The notes beneath the pieces were generated by a model, which worked only from the letters and a program-made list of their open reading frames with translations, was not told where the DNA came from and searched no databases. Of a stretch of DNA of 64,000 nt, positions 24,194 to 31,920 are shown piece by piece. Position numbers and translations under genes: made by a program. This stretch comes from an uncultured Bacilli bacterium (GTDB taxonomy: Bacteria; Bacillota_I; Bacilli_A; RF39; UBA660). Positions within the stretch are counted from its first letter, which is position 1. Every line of letters begins with the position of its first letter. The stretch is taken from contig CAJUCD010000002.1 in the NCBI GenBank assembly GCA_910585045.1, positions 124,001-188,000 of the forward strand, read 5' to 3'.

Positions 24194-26424
24194 TATATTT
24201 TTTCATGGAAAGTTCTAGAAATAACTTCTTCTTGTTGTTTACGAGTTAATTTATTAAATCTTACAGAATATCCAGATACTCTAATAGTAAGTAGTGGATA
24301 TTTATCAGGGTTATTCATAGCATCAATTAAAGTTTCTCTGTTTAGAACATTAACATTTAAATGATGTGCTCCTTGAGTAAAGTAACCATCCATTAAACTA
24401 ACAAGATTATCAATTTGTTCTTCTTTATTCATACCAAGAGATGTTGGAACGATTGAGAATGTATTAGATACACCATCTTTACAACAACATTCATAATCTA
24501 ATTTAGCAACAGAGTTTAGAGAAGCTATAGCACCATTAATATCACGACTATGCATTGGATTAGCTCCAGGAGCAAATGGAACACCAGCGGCTCTGCCATC
24601 AGGTGTAGCACCAGTTTTAGCACCATATACAACATTAGATGTAATTGTTAAAACTGACATTGTAACCTCAGCATCACGATAAGTTTTGTGAGATTTTAAA
24701 GATGAAGATATATATTCTGTAATTTCTTTAGCAATATCATCAACACGATCATCATCATTACCATATTTAGGGAAATCGCCTGTAATTTCGAAATCAGTTG
24801 TAATACCATCTTCATTACGAATAGGTTTTACTTTAGCATACTTAATAGCTGATAGGGAATCTGCAGCAACAGATAAACCAGCAATACCATAAGCCATATA
24901 TCTATGAACATCAGTATCATGAAGAGCCATTTGTCCAGCTTCATAAGCATATTTATCATGCATGTAATGAATAGTGTTCATAGCATCACTATATACTTTA
25001 GCTACTTTATCTAATACATTGAAATATGCTTTTTTTACAGTGTCATAATCTAAATATTCATCAGTCATTGGAGCAATACCATCAAAAACTTTAGTGTTGT
25101 GAACTTCATCAACTCCACCATTTATAGCATAAAGTAATGATTTAGCTAAATTACAACGTGCTCCAAAGAATTGCATATCTTTACCAACTCGCATAGCTGA
25201 TACACAACAAGCAATAGCATAATCGTTACCATAAATAGGACGCATTAAATCATCATTTTCATATTGAATTGCATCAGTATCGATAGACATTTTAGCACAA
25301 TATTTTTTCCATGGTTCAGGAAGTTTTTCACTCCATAATATAGTAATATTAGGCTCTGGTGAAGGTTCTAGATTTGTTAGAGTATGAACTAATCTAAATG
25401 ATGTTTTTGTAACCATACTCTTGTTATTTGTAGTCATACCGCCAATTGAGCATGTAACCCATGTTGGATCACCTGAGAATAATTCATCATAATCAGGAGT
25501 TCTTAAATGTCTTACCATTCTAAGTTTAATAACAAAGTTATCAATCATTTCTTGAGCATCAGTTTCAGTTATAGTACCATTTTCAATATCTCTATTAATA
25601 TAAATATCGAAGAAAGCATCAACACGACCTAGGCTCATAGCAGCACCATTATTTTCTTTAATAGCAGCAAGATAACCAAAATAAGTCCATTGAATAGCCT
25701 CTTTAGCATTTGTAGCAGGTTTGCTGATATCAAAACCGTATTTAGCAGCCATTTTTTTAATTTGATCTAATGCACGATATTGCATAGATATTTCTTCACG
25801 AATACGGATAGTGTTTTCATCTAATACTTCGTTATATTTATTATCCCATTCATTTTTCTTAGCTTCCATTAAATAATCAATACCATAAAGAGCTATACGA
25901 CGATAATCACCAATGATACGACCACGACCATAAGCATCAGGTAATCCTGTAAGTAATCCTACATGTCTTGCAGTACGAATATCTTTGGTATAAGCATCAA
26001 AAACACCTTGGTTATGAGTTTTACGGAATTCGTTAAAATATTTATCTACATCAGGGTTTAGTTTATAACCATAAGCCTCTAATTCTTGATAAACCATTCT
26101 GATACCACCATAAGGATTAACTATTCTTTTAAATGGAGCATCAGTTTGTAGACCAACAATTACATCATCATCTTCTGAAATGTAACCAGCCTCAAAATTG
26201 TTTATGCCAGACATATTGTCAGTATCTACGTCTAAAACATGTTTTTTTGTTTCCTCTTTGTATAATTCTTCATATTTAGCAGCAATCTTTTTTGTTTTAT
26301 TAGTAGGTGCTTCTAAAAAAGAATCATCTCCTTCATATGGAGTATAGTTTTTTTCAATAAAATCACTGACATTGATTTCATCACACCATACACCTTTTTT
26401 AAAATTGTTCCATTCGTTTTTCAT
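24193..26424 (-). CDS. pflB: Pyruvate formate-lyase
   Basis: Cleaves pyruvate with CoA to acetyl-CoA and formate in anaerobic fermentation. The protein has 743 residues from the ATG at 26424, which follows AGGAGG (26431-26436 on the minus strand); a longer frame from 26451 lacks a good site. The two adjacent catalytic cysteines are in DYAIACCVSAMR and the glycyl radical site is in RVSGYSVRF, 20 residues from the end. GYGxxP-type residues also match PFL rather than glycerol dehydratase. Confidence 0.97.
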   Translation of the reverse strand: MKNEWNNFKKGVWCDEINVSDFIEKNYTPYEGDDSFLEAPTNKTKKIAAKYEELYKEETKKHVLDVDTDNMSGINNFEAGYISEDDDVIVGLQTDAPFKRIVNPYGGIRMVYQELEAYGYKLNPDVDKYFNEFRKTHNQGVFDAYTKDIRTARHVGLLTGLPDAYGRGRIIGDYRRIALYGIDYLMEAKKNEWDNKYNEVLDENTIRIREEISMQYRALDQIKKMAAKYGFDISKPATNAKEAIQWTYFGYLAAIKENNGAAMSLGRVDAFFDIYINRDIENGTITETDAQEMIDNFVIKLRMVRHLRTPDYDELFSGDPTWVTCSIGGMTTNNKSMVTKTSFRLVHTLTNLEPSPEPNITILWSEKLPEPWKKYCAKMSIDTDAIQYENDDLMRPIYGNDYAIACCVSAMRVGKDMQFFGARCNLAKSLLYAINGGVDEVHNTKVFDGIAPMTDEYLDYDTVKKAYFNVLDKVAKVYSDAMNTIHYMHDKYAYEAGQMALHDTDVHRYMAYGIAGLSVAADSLSAIKYAKVKPIRNEDGITTDFEITGDFPKYGNDDDRVDDIAKEITEYISSSLKSHKTYRDAEVTMSVLTITSNVVYGAKTGATPDGRAAGVPFAPGANPMHSRDINGAIASLNSVAKLDYECCCKDGVSNTFSIVPTSLGMNKEEQIDNLVSLMDGYFTQGAHHLNVNVLNRETLIDAMNNPDKYPLLTIRVSGYSVRFNKLTRKQQEEVISRTFHEKI

Positions 26425-26634
26425 AAAAAGCCTCCTAATCAATTTTAGCATTTTATAAGTTTTAATTCAATATAAAATAACTTAAATGTAAAGCAAAAAA
26501 AGCAGTGTTTTGCAGAATTTTTGGTTATAATTAACATTTATGATGTTAGTTAGATAAATATGTCTAAAATCATAGTAAAAATATTACTTTAGTTATTTAA
26601 AAAAATAGGGTATAATGTATTTGGTGAAGAAAAG
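26425..26634. other. Divergent intergenic region pflB / metalloprotease
   Basis: A 210-bp A+T-rich interval between divergent genes. A TATAAT at 26611-26616 serves the plus-strand gene, with a short leader and GGTGAAG ribosome site. I could not identify a convincing -35/-10 pair for pflB. No RNA gene is evident. Confidence 0.4.
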
Positions 26635-27264
26635 ATGGAAGTATATCTTGGTAGTGATTTAGTTCAGGTTATATTAATACGTAAAAAGAATAAAAATATA
26701 TACTTTCGTTTTGACGATGATTTTAATTTGGTGGTTACGGCTAATAAATGGGTAAGTGAACGTGAAATTGAGAAGTTAATTATTAAAAATGAAAAAGCAC
26801 TTACTAAAATGTATAATAAAGTATTACAAAAAAAGAAAAAAGAAGAAGAATTTTGGTATTTAGGTAATAAATATCAAGTGATATTTGATATTAATGAGGA
26901 AGATATTAATTTTTCTGATTTTGTAATTACTTGTAAAAGTGAGGATTATTTAAATAAGTTTATCAAATCTAAAACTAAAGAAATATTTTTAGATGAAGTA
27001 AGTAAAATGCGTCAAATTATTAAAACACCAGATTTTAGCTTAAAAATTAGAAAGATGAAAACAAGATGGGGAGTTTGTAACTATAAAACTCCAACTGTTA
27101 CTTTAAATTCAGAACTTATTAAATATTCACGAGAATTAATTAGATATGTGATTGTCCATGAATTTTGTCATTTTTATCATCATGACCATAGTAAAAATTT
27201 TTGGCATTTAGTTAGTACTTATTATCCTAATTATAAAGAAGCTAGGAAGGAGCTTAGAGATTAA
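26635..27264 (+). CDS. YgjP/SprT-like zinc metallopeptidase (DUF45)
   Basis: A 209-residue cytosolic protein. The zinc motif is HEFCHFYHHDHSKNFW (HExxH plus a third His) near residues 178-193. It is preceded by KMKTRWGVCN, the RWGSC motif that defines the YgjP family. No signal peptide. The stop overlaps the next start by one base (TAATG), so it is translated with the RNA methyltransferase gene. Physiological substrates of this family are not known. Confidence 0.85.
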   Translation: MEVYLGSDLVQVILIRKKNKNIYFRFDDDFNLVVTANKWVSEREIEKLIIKNEKALTKMYNKVLQKKKKEEEFWYLGNKYQVIFDINEEDINFSDFVITCKSEDYLNKFIKSKTKEIFLDEVSKMRQIIKTPDFSLKIRKMKTRWGVCNYKTPTVTLNSELIKYSRELIRYVIVHEFCHFYHHDHSKNFWHLVSTYYPNYKEARKELRD

Positions 27265-27989
27265 TGAATATAGAATCAATTAATAATTCAAAAGTAAAAG
27301 CTTGGGCTAAATTAAAAGAAAAAAAATATCGAGATAGTGAACAGTCTTTTATAATTGAAGGAGACCATTTATTAAAAGAGGCTCTAAAAAAAGGCTTAGT
27401 AAAAGAAATTATTGCTCTAGATGATATTTATAAGATAGAAGATATTCCATTTTATTTAGTAACTAAAGAGATAATGAAAAAACTTACTAGCCAGGTTACA
27501 ATTAGTCCTGTAATTGCAGTGGTAAATAAAATTGATCCAAGAGATATAAATGGAAGAGTATGTTTATTAGATAATATCCAAGATCCTGGTAATTTAGGAA
27601 CTATTATTAGAAGTGCAGTAGCTTTTAATATAGATACAATTATTTTAAGTCCTGATACAGTAGATTTATATAATGAAAAGGTAATAAGGGCTAGTGAAGG
27701 GATGATTTTTAATTTAAATTTTGTAAAAAAAGATTTAAAGTTAGCAATAGAAGATTTGAAAAAAGATAATTATCAAATAATTGGGACTAATGTACAAAAG
27801 GGTGAGCTATTAAAAAATATTTCTTTTTCTGCAAAAACTGGTATAATAATGGGTAATGAAGGCAGAGGAATGAATCAAAGCTTATTAGATTATTGTGATA
27901 ATTTAGCTTATATTCCTATAAGCAATTCTTGTGAATCTTTAAATGTAGCAATAGCAGCAAGTATTATTTTTTATGAAATAAATAGATAA
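27264..27989 (+). CDS. SpoU/TrmH-type RNA 2'-O-methyltransferase
   Basis: A SAM-dependent SPOUT methylase acting on rRNA or tRNA ribose. The N-terminal substrate-binding domain (about residues 1-90, FIIEGDHLLKEALKKG) matches the RlmB/TsnR type. Three SPOUT motifs follow: DPGNLGTIIRSAVAF, IIMGNEGRGMN and SCESLNVAIAASI. 241 residues. It lies just before rimM and trmD, consistent with a ribosome/tRNA maturation group. Confidence 0.92.
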   Translation: MNIESINNSKVKAWAKLKEKKYRDSEQSFIIEGDHLLKEALKKGLVKEIIALDDIYKIEDIPFYLVTKEIMKKLTSQVTISPVIAVVNKIDPRDINGRVCLLDNIQDPGNLGTIIRSAVAFNIDTIILSPDTVDLYNEKVIRASEGMIFNLNFVKKDLKLAIEDLKKDNYQIIGTNVQKGELLKNISFSAKTGIIMGNEGRGMNQSLLDYCDNLAYIPISNSCESLNVAIAASIIFYEINR

Positions 27990-28011
27990 TTAGTTAATAG
28001 GTGATAAATTT

Positions 28012-28503
28012 ATGGAGTATGTATATATTGGGAAAATTGTTAATACCCATGGTATTAAAGGAGAAATTAGATTAATTAGTAATTTTGAACGGAAAGATTT
28101 AGTATTTAAAAAAAACTTTAAAATATATATTGGTAGTTTAAAAAAAGAAGAAATTGTAAATAGCTATCGCATACATAAAAATTATGATATGATTACATTA
28201 AATGGAATAAATGACATAAACGATGTTTTAAAATATAAGGGTGAAAAAGTTTATGTAAATAGAGATGATTTGAAATTAAATAATCAAGAATATTTAATTG
28301 ATGATTTATTAGGATTGGCTGTTATTTGTGATGAAAAAGAATATGGCATAATAAAAGATATTTATGATACTAAAGGTTCTAAATTAATTTTAATTAGTTA
28401 TAATGATAAAGATATTTTTATTCCTTTTGTAGAAGAATTTATTAAACAAGTTGATGTGAATAATAAAAGAGTTATAGTAGAGAGGATAAGAGAGTTTTTA
28501 TGA
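28012..28503 (+). CDS. rimM: Ribosome maturation factor RimM
   Basis: Assists 30S assembly and 16S rRNA processing. 163 residues with an N-terminal RimM barrel (IGKIVNTHGIKGEIRLIS) and a C-terminal PRC-like barrel (LLGLAVICDEKEYG, FIPFVEEFIKQVD). The stop TGA overlaps the trmD ATG (ATGA), and this also shows that TGA is a stop codon in this organism. rpsP and rplS, often flanking this pair, are absent. Confidence 0.94.
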   Translation: MEYVYIGKIVNTHGIKGEIRLISNFERKDLVFKKNFKIYIGSLKKEEIVNSYRIHKNYDMITLNGINDINDVLKYKGEKVYVNRDDLKLNNQEYLIDDLLGLAVICDEKEYGIIKDIYDTKGSKLILISYNDKDIFIPFVEEFIKQVDVNNKRVIVERIREFL

Positions 28504-29165
28504 GATTTGATATTTTAACACTTTTTCCGAATATAATAAATGCTTATATAAATGAAAGTATAATAAAAAGAGCTATTAATAGTGGCAAAATTTTAGTAAA
28601 TGTAGTAAATATTAGAGACTATACTTTACTTAAAAATGGTCAAGTTGATGATACTCCTTATGGAGGTGGATCAGGAATGGTTCTTATGTGTGAACCAGTA
28701 ATAAGAGCGATTGAAGCTGTAAAAACAGATGAGGCGAAAGTTTATCTTTTAACACCTCAAGGGAAAACTTTTAATGATGAGTTAGCTAGTTCAATTAAAG
28801 AAGAAACTAATCATTTGATTTTGGTTTGTGGTCATTATGAAGGTTTTGATGAGCGAATACTTAATTTTGTGGATGGAGAAATTAGTATTGGAGATTTTGT
28901 ATTAACTGGTGGTGAGCTACCTGCTTTAGTTATATTAGATGCTATGGCAAGATTTATTCAAGGTGTAATTGATGATGATTCTTTTAAAAATGATTCTTTT
29001 AAAGATAATTTGTTAGATTATCCTAGTTATACTAAGCCTCGAGAATTTAGAGGTTTGAAAGTTCCAGAAGTACTTTTAAGTGGAGACCATAAAAGAATAG
29101 AAGAATATAGAAAAAGTGAGAGAATTAGAGTTACAAAAGAAAAAAGACCAGATTTGTTAAAGTAG
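28500..29165 (+). CDS. trmD: tRNA (guanine-N1)-methyltransferase
   Basis: Methylates G37 of tRNAs to prevent frameshifting. 221 residues. The knotted SPOUT core shows LLTPQGKTFND, LVCGHYEGFDERI and ISIGDFVLTGGELPALV, with DDTPYGGGSGMV earlier. Translationally coupled to rimM by a 4-base overlap. The next gene starts 8 bases later and is probably in the same transcript. Confidence 0.96.
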   Translation: MRFDILTLFPNIINAYINESIIKRAINSGKILVNVVNIRDYTLLKNGQVDDTPYGGGSGMVLMCEPVIRAIEAVKTDEAKVYLLTPQGKTFNDELASSIKEETNHLILVCGHYEGFDERILNFVDGEISIGDFVLTGGELPALVILDAMARFIQGVIDDDSFKNDSFKDNLLDYPSYTKPREFRGLKVPEVLLSGDHKRIEEYRKSERIRVTKEKRPDLLK

Positions 29166-29173
29166 GTGGAGAT

Positions 29174-29638
29174 ATGAAAAGCTTTATTATAAAAAGGTTA
29201 GATAAACATTTAGAACTAGAAGAATTTAATTATAAATTTAAGGGTTTTAAATATAAAACTAATAATGCTCGATTAAATGATATGCATGTTAGAGAAATTA
29301 CAATTGTTAATCAAGAATTAATTGATGTTTTAATAAAATATAGTTTTAATAAAAATTATAAGAAAATTTTGGAGATGTATCTTAATGCTATGGAAGATGA
29401 AAGTGAAGGATCAGAAGGTAATTTAATTGTAGTGTTAGACGATATTGCAAGGCTTAGAAGCATTATAATAAAAAAATATCGAACAATTCTTAGTAGAAAA
29501 TTAGAGGAACAATTTTTAAGGCGGTTGAAACTTTTAGAAAATGAACTTAGAACGAAGATAATAGATATAAGAATAATGAGAGAAAATCAAAAGGAAAATG
29601 AGCTTATAATGAGCGAAGAAAAAGGGAGAGGGCGTTAG
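29174..29638 (+). CDS. Hypothetical helical protein, 154 residues
   Basis: No family recognised. It is Lys/Glu/Arg-rich and predicted mostly helical, with a basic C-terminal half (about residues 95-154, RLRSIIIKKYRTILSRKLEE). No membrane segment or Cys. The ATG is preceded by AGGTGGAG and lies 8 bases after trmD, so it is cotranscribed with the tRNA/ribosome maturation genes. An RNA-binding role is possible but unsupported. Confidence 0.6.
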   Translation: MKSFIIKRLDKHLELEEFNYKFKGFKYKTNNARLNDMHVREITIVNQELIDVLIKYSFNKNYKKILEMYLNAMEDESEGSEGNLIVVLDDIARLRSIIIKKYRTILSRKLEEQFLRRLKLLENELRTKIIDIRIMRENQKENELIMSEEKGRGR

Positions 29639-29650
29639 TCTCTTTTTTTG
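29624..29650 (+). terminator. Weak terminator after the trmD operon
   Basis: GGGAGAG pairs with CTCTTTT (4 Watson-Crick pairs plus G-T wobbles) around GGCGTTAGT, followed by a T-run. Confidence 0.5.
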
Positions 29651-29672
29651 TTGCATTTTATTATTGCTCTGA

Positions 29673-30275
29673 TTATAATTTTTTTTCGTAAATAAAACCT
29701 TTTTCATTTGTTATATTACCATGTTTATCAGGTTCACTATTTGGTATGTTTTTTTCATAAACTTTTTGGCAGTTTAAAGCTTCATAAAAGTGATAGTTAG
29801 ATGATTCATCACATAATATTTGAATGTTTTTCATATTATTATTTTTTGCACTTTCAAATATTTTGTATAATAGTTTTTTGCCTAAATTTCTACCTCGATA
29901 TTGTTTAGCTACAATTAAAATTGTTAGAGCACCATCAAAATGGTTTTCTAATTCTTTGGGTATATAATCATAATCTGCATTATACTTGTAAATAGCTTTT
30001 TTATTTTTTATCATAGGACTATGAATTAATAACCATTTCAATAAGCCATATGTTTTTTTTCTAATTATATGTTTTTTAGAATTCTTTTTTGCAAAACCAC
30101 ATATACCAATAACAGTATCATTTTCTTTTTCTGTAATTATTTCTTCTACTTCATTTAATATTTCAAACCAATAAACCCATGCGCAAGTTTTTCCTTTTGC
30201 TTTAGATGCAGTTTTACCTAAATCCCATTCGTTATATAAAATATTTACAATTTGTTTATGATGTTTAATTTTCAT
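29673..30275 (-). CDS. GNAT-family N-acetyltransferase
   Basis: A 200-residue protein whose C-terminal half is a GNAT fold. The acetyl-CoA loop is YRGRNLGKKLLYKIF (R/Q-x-x-G-x-G/A type), followed by IQILCDESSNYHFYEALNCQ, the typical NxxAxxxYxxxGF equivalent. The N-terminal part contains TIIGICG-like strands. It resembles uncharacterised Firmicutes GNATs with a Trp-rich start (CAWVYWF). The acceptor is unknown. Minus strand, with its own start after AGAGGT. Confidence 0.8.
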   Translation of the reverse strand: MKIKHHKQIVNILYNEWDLGKTASKAKGKTCAWVYWFEILNEVEEIITEKENDTVIGICGFAKKNSKKHIIRKKTYGLLKWLLIHSPMIKNKKAIYKYNADYDYIPKELENHFDGALTILIVAKQYRGRNLGKKLLYKIFESAKNNNMKNIQILCDESSNYHFYEALNCQKVYEKNIPNSEPDKHGNITNEKGFIYEKKL

Positions 30276-30347
30276 ATCTAAAACCTCTAATTACTTTCTT
30301 ATGTATTATTATATCATATTTAAAAAATAATTCGAGTTTATAAAAAA

Positions 30348-30373
30348 ACTCTACTTCAATAATGAAGTAGAGT
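30348..30373 (-). terminator. Terminator of the 30445 gene (minus strand)
   Basis: ACTCTACTTC and GAAGTAGAGT form a perfect 10-bp stem with loop AATAAT. On the minus strand it is followed by seven T. It lies about 70 bases after the gene's stop codon. Confidence 0.8.
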
Positions 30374-30381
30374 ATTAATAA

Positions 30382-30401
30382 ACGAATTTTTATAAATTCG
30401 T
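30382..30401. repeat. Perfect 8-bp inverted repeat in the 3' region
   Basis: ACGAATTT and AAATTCGT separated by 4 bases, located between the minus-strand gene and its terminator. A further short hairpin GTCC...GGAC is at about 30417-30431. They may form a structured 3' untranslated region; the function is unknown. Confidence 0.5.
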
Positions 30402-30444
30402 ATAATTTCTTTATGGTGTCCTAAGGAAGGACGTTCAACAACTT

Positions 30445-31002
30445 TTATGGTTTTATATTACTTTGATATTTTTCAATTTTCTCAATATATTTATCCAAAT
30501 CAATATTAGAAACTCTATTTATAAACTCATCAATCATCTCTTTAGGCAAAATGCAATCTTGATATTTTTTCCCTGGATAATACTCACTATGATAGTTTTT
30601 GTAATCATTTTCTGTAATATCATACTTTTTTGATAAATAAAGATTTAAATGATCATAAGCAAAATACAAATCTTTACAAAAATCTTTATAGCTATTATTT
30701 AATAAATATTCTTCTGTAAAACATTCTTCAAAGAATAGATAGTCTGTTACTAAATGTAAGAACCAACCCAGCTCAAAATCATCCAAATATTTATGCTCAT
30801 TTAAAAATGCATATAAATTTACTTTCCCACGTACATGGCTTATATTATCATTACCACGATTAATATCAGTATAATGTGATTTATCATTATCTTCTGCTGC
30901 ATCTGGATAAAGTGTCCCTGCAATTACCTTTTCATAATTTAATTCTTCGTGTTTATTTAAATATTTTTTAGCTATTGCTAAATGTATTGTTGCACAAGCC
31001 AT
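30445..31002 (-). CDS. Zinc-dependent phospholipase C-like protein
   Basis: A 185-residue protein starting MACATIHLAIAKKYL, followed by AGTLYPDAAEDNDKSHY, FLHLVTDYLFF and YDHLNLYLS. The spaced His/Asp residues resemble the zinc ligands of the Zn-dependent PLC / S1-P1 nuclease superfamily, of which many small uncharacterised cytosolic members occur in Firmicutes. No signal peptide. ATG 31002 is chosen since AAAGGTGAT precedes it; an upstream in-frame start at 31011 falls inside that site. The substrate is unknown. Confidence 0.7.
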   Translation of the reverse strand: MACATIHLAIAKKYLNKHEELNYEKVIAGTLYPDAAEDNDKSHYTDINRGNDNISHVRGKVNLYAFLNEHKYLDDFELGWFLHLVTDYLFFEECFTEEYLLNNSYKDFCKDLYFAYDHLNLYLSKKYDITENDYKNYHSEYYPGKKYQDCILPKEMIDEFINRVSNIDLDKYIEKIEKYQSNIKP

Positions 31003-31080
31003 AGTTATCACCTTTCTCTAATTGAATATGTCAATTTGCAAGTGTGTTTTTACTAAATTGTCAGAATTTAGTAAATAATA

Positions 31081-31109
31081 TTGTTATAAAATAAATATCT
31101 TGATATAAT
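31081..31109 (+). promoter_or_regulatory. Promoter of the folded peptide RNA
   Basis: TTGTTA (31081-31086), 17 bp, TATAAT (31104-31109). Transcription is expected to start near 31117, right where the 5' arm of the terminal helix begins. Confidence 0.7.
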
Positions 31110-31116
31110 TAACAAT

Positions 31117-31360
31117 AGGAATACTTAATCGTTGAGTGCTTGCCAACTTTCTTGTGAAAGGAGGCTGATGATATGCATAAGAAAGATTTTTTAATCTTAG
31201 CTCTTATCTTAATTATCTTCTTACTCATAGCCTTACTTTTTACTCTTGTAATATAGTAATCTATAATAAGAAAAAAGCACTCAATTTACTTTCGTAGATT
31301 AAGTGCTAACCAAATCTTTGGCGAACACTCAACATGGAAAGGTTAAGTATTCCCTTTTTT
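31117..31360 (+). ncRNA. Folded short mRNA, candidate type I toxin transcript
   Basis: About 245 nt. The 5' end GGAATACTTAA (31118-31128) pairs perfectly with TTAAGTATTCC (31343-31353), directly before the T-run, so the ends close on each other. GTTGAGTG (31131-31138) can pair with CACTCAAC (31326-31333), or, shifted by one base, TTGAGTGCTT can pair with AAGCACTCAA (31275-31284). The latter is the 5' arm of another hairpin that closes with GTAGATTAAGTGCT (31294-31307). CTTTC/GAAAG (31147-31160) also covers the start of the ribosome site. Such end-to-end folding with alternatives is known from hok- and aapA-type toxin mRNAs. No antisense RNA was identified. Confidence 0.65.
31173..31256 (+). 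CDS. 27-residue hydrophobic peptide (candidate type I toxin)
   Basis: Begins MHKKDFLILALILIIF: a positively charged N-terminus and one transmembrane stretch to the end. A strong ribosome site AAAGGAGG (31157-31164) sits 8 bases upstream. The peptide lies inside the folded RNA described at 31117-31360. It matches no toxin family that I can name (not Fst, TxpA or BsrG by sequence), but its size, charge pattern and structured message fit a membrane-acting toxin. Confidence 0.65.
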   Translation: MHKKDFLILALILIIFLLIALLFTLVI

Positions 31361-31461
31361 ATTTTATGCAAGTTTCCTTGACATATTCATAATATCATAA
31401 AAACGACTTTTTGACAAGTCGTTTTGCTTAATACTCGAAAAGTTCGAGTTTCCTATCAATC

Positions 31462-31538
31462 TGGTGACCCCGAGGTGATTCGAACACCTGACCGATCGCT
31501 TAGAAGGCGATTGCTCTATCCAGCTGAGCTACGGAGTC
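31462..31538 (-). tRNA. tRNA-Arg (anticodon UCU)
   Basis: On the minus strand the 77-nt cloverleaf has acceptor GACTCCG/CGGGGTC, D arm AGCTCAGCTGGATAGAGC, anticodon stem ATCGC/GCGAT with loop CTTCTAA (anticodon TCT, reads AGA), T arm with GGTTCGAATC-like loop and an encoded CCA end (31462-31464). AGA is the main Arg codon in this DNA. Confidence 0.97.
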
Positions 31539-31723
31539 ATAACTAACAACTGTAAATGATTATAACCTATTTTAGTAATTTTTTCAAGTGGTATTTAGCA
31601 TTTTTAGTAGCTCTTTTTTAGTATCGCCTAAATTGATTAATATATACGATTATATTAAATAAATTTTTTATAAAGTTTTGTAAAGTTAATGGGATAGAAA
31701 TAGACTTAATAATTATTAAGTGA

Positions 31724-31729
31724 TATACT
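31724..31729 (+). promoter_or_regulatory. -10 element of the 47-residue peptide gene
   Basis: TATACT at 31724-31729 with a partial -35 TAGACT 17 bp upstream (31701-31706), placed 29 bp before the ATG. Confidence 0.45.
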
Positions 31730-31757
31730 TGTAAATAGTAGAGGAGGCTATACTAAA

Positions 31758-31901
31758 ATGAAAAAAGAAGAAAATACAAGCAAAAAAAAGAAAAAAACTG
31801 TTGCAATAATAGGCACTGCAGTGGCAGGAGCAGCAGCTTTGATAGGAATTGGAGCAGCAGTTAAAAAGAAAAAAGCTAAAAATAATAAAGAGGCAAAGTA
31901 G
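31758..31901 (+). CDS. 47-residue Lys-flanked membrane peptide
   Basis: Sequence layout: a Lys/Glu-rich start (MKKEENTSKKKKKT), one Ala/Gly-rich hydrophobic segment (VAIIGTAVAGAAALIGIGAA), then a Lys-rich tail (VKKKKAKNNKEAK). The ribosome site GAGGAGG is strong. A hairpin terminator overlaps the stop codon, so this is a monocistronic gene. No family recognised. The symmetrical positive flanks fit a short single-span or membrane-surface peptide. Confidence 0.65.
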   Translation: MKKEENTSKKKKKTVAIIGTAVAGAAALIGIGAAVKKKKAKNNKEAK

Positions 31902-31920
31902 TTATAACTTTGTTTTTTTT
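31894..31920 (+). terminator. Terminator of the 47-residue peptide gene
   Basis: CAAAGT and ACTTTG arms around the loop AGTTATA, followed by eight T. Confidence 0.75.

Noticed and set aside
28500..28503. Possibility of a mycoplasma code (TGA = Trp), considered because of the very low G+C and Mollicutes-like gene content
   Set aside because: rimM ends in TGA exactly at the overlap with trmD, and Trp positions in conserved motifs use TGG.
31117..31360. 6S RNA, tmRNA or SRP RNA as an explanation for the folded RNA
   Set aside because: It has none of their conserved cores and contains a strong ribosome site with a hydrophobic peptide frame.
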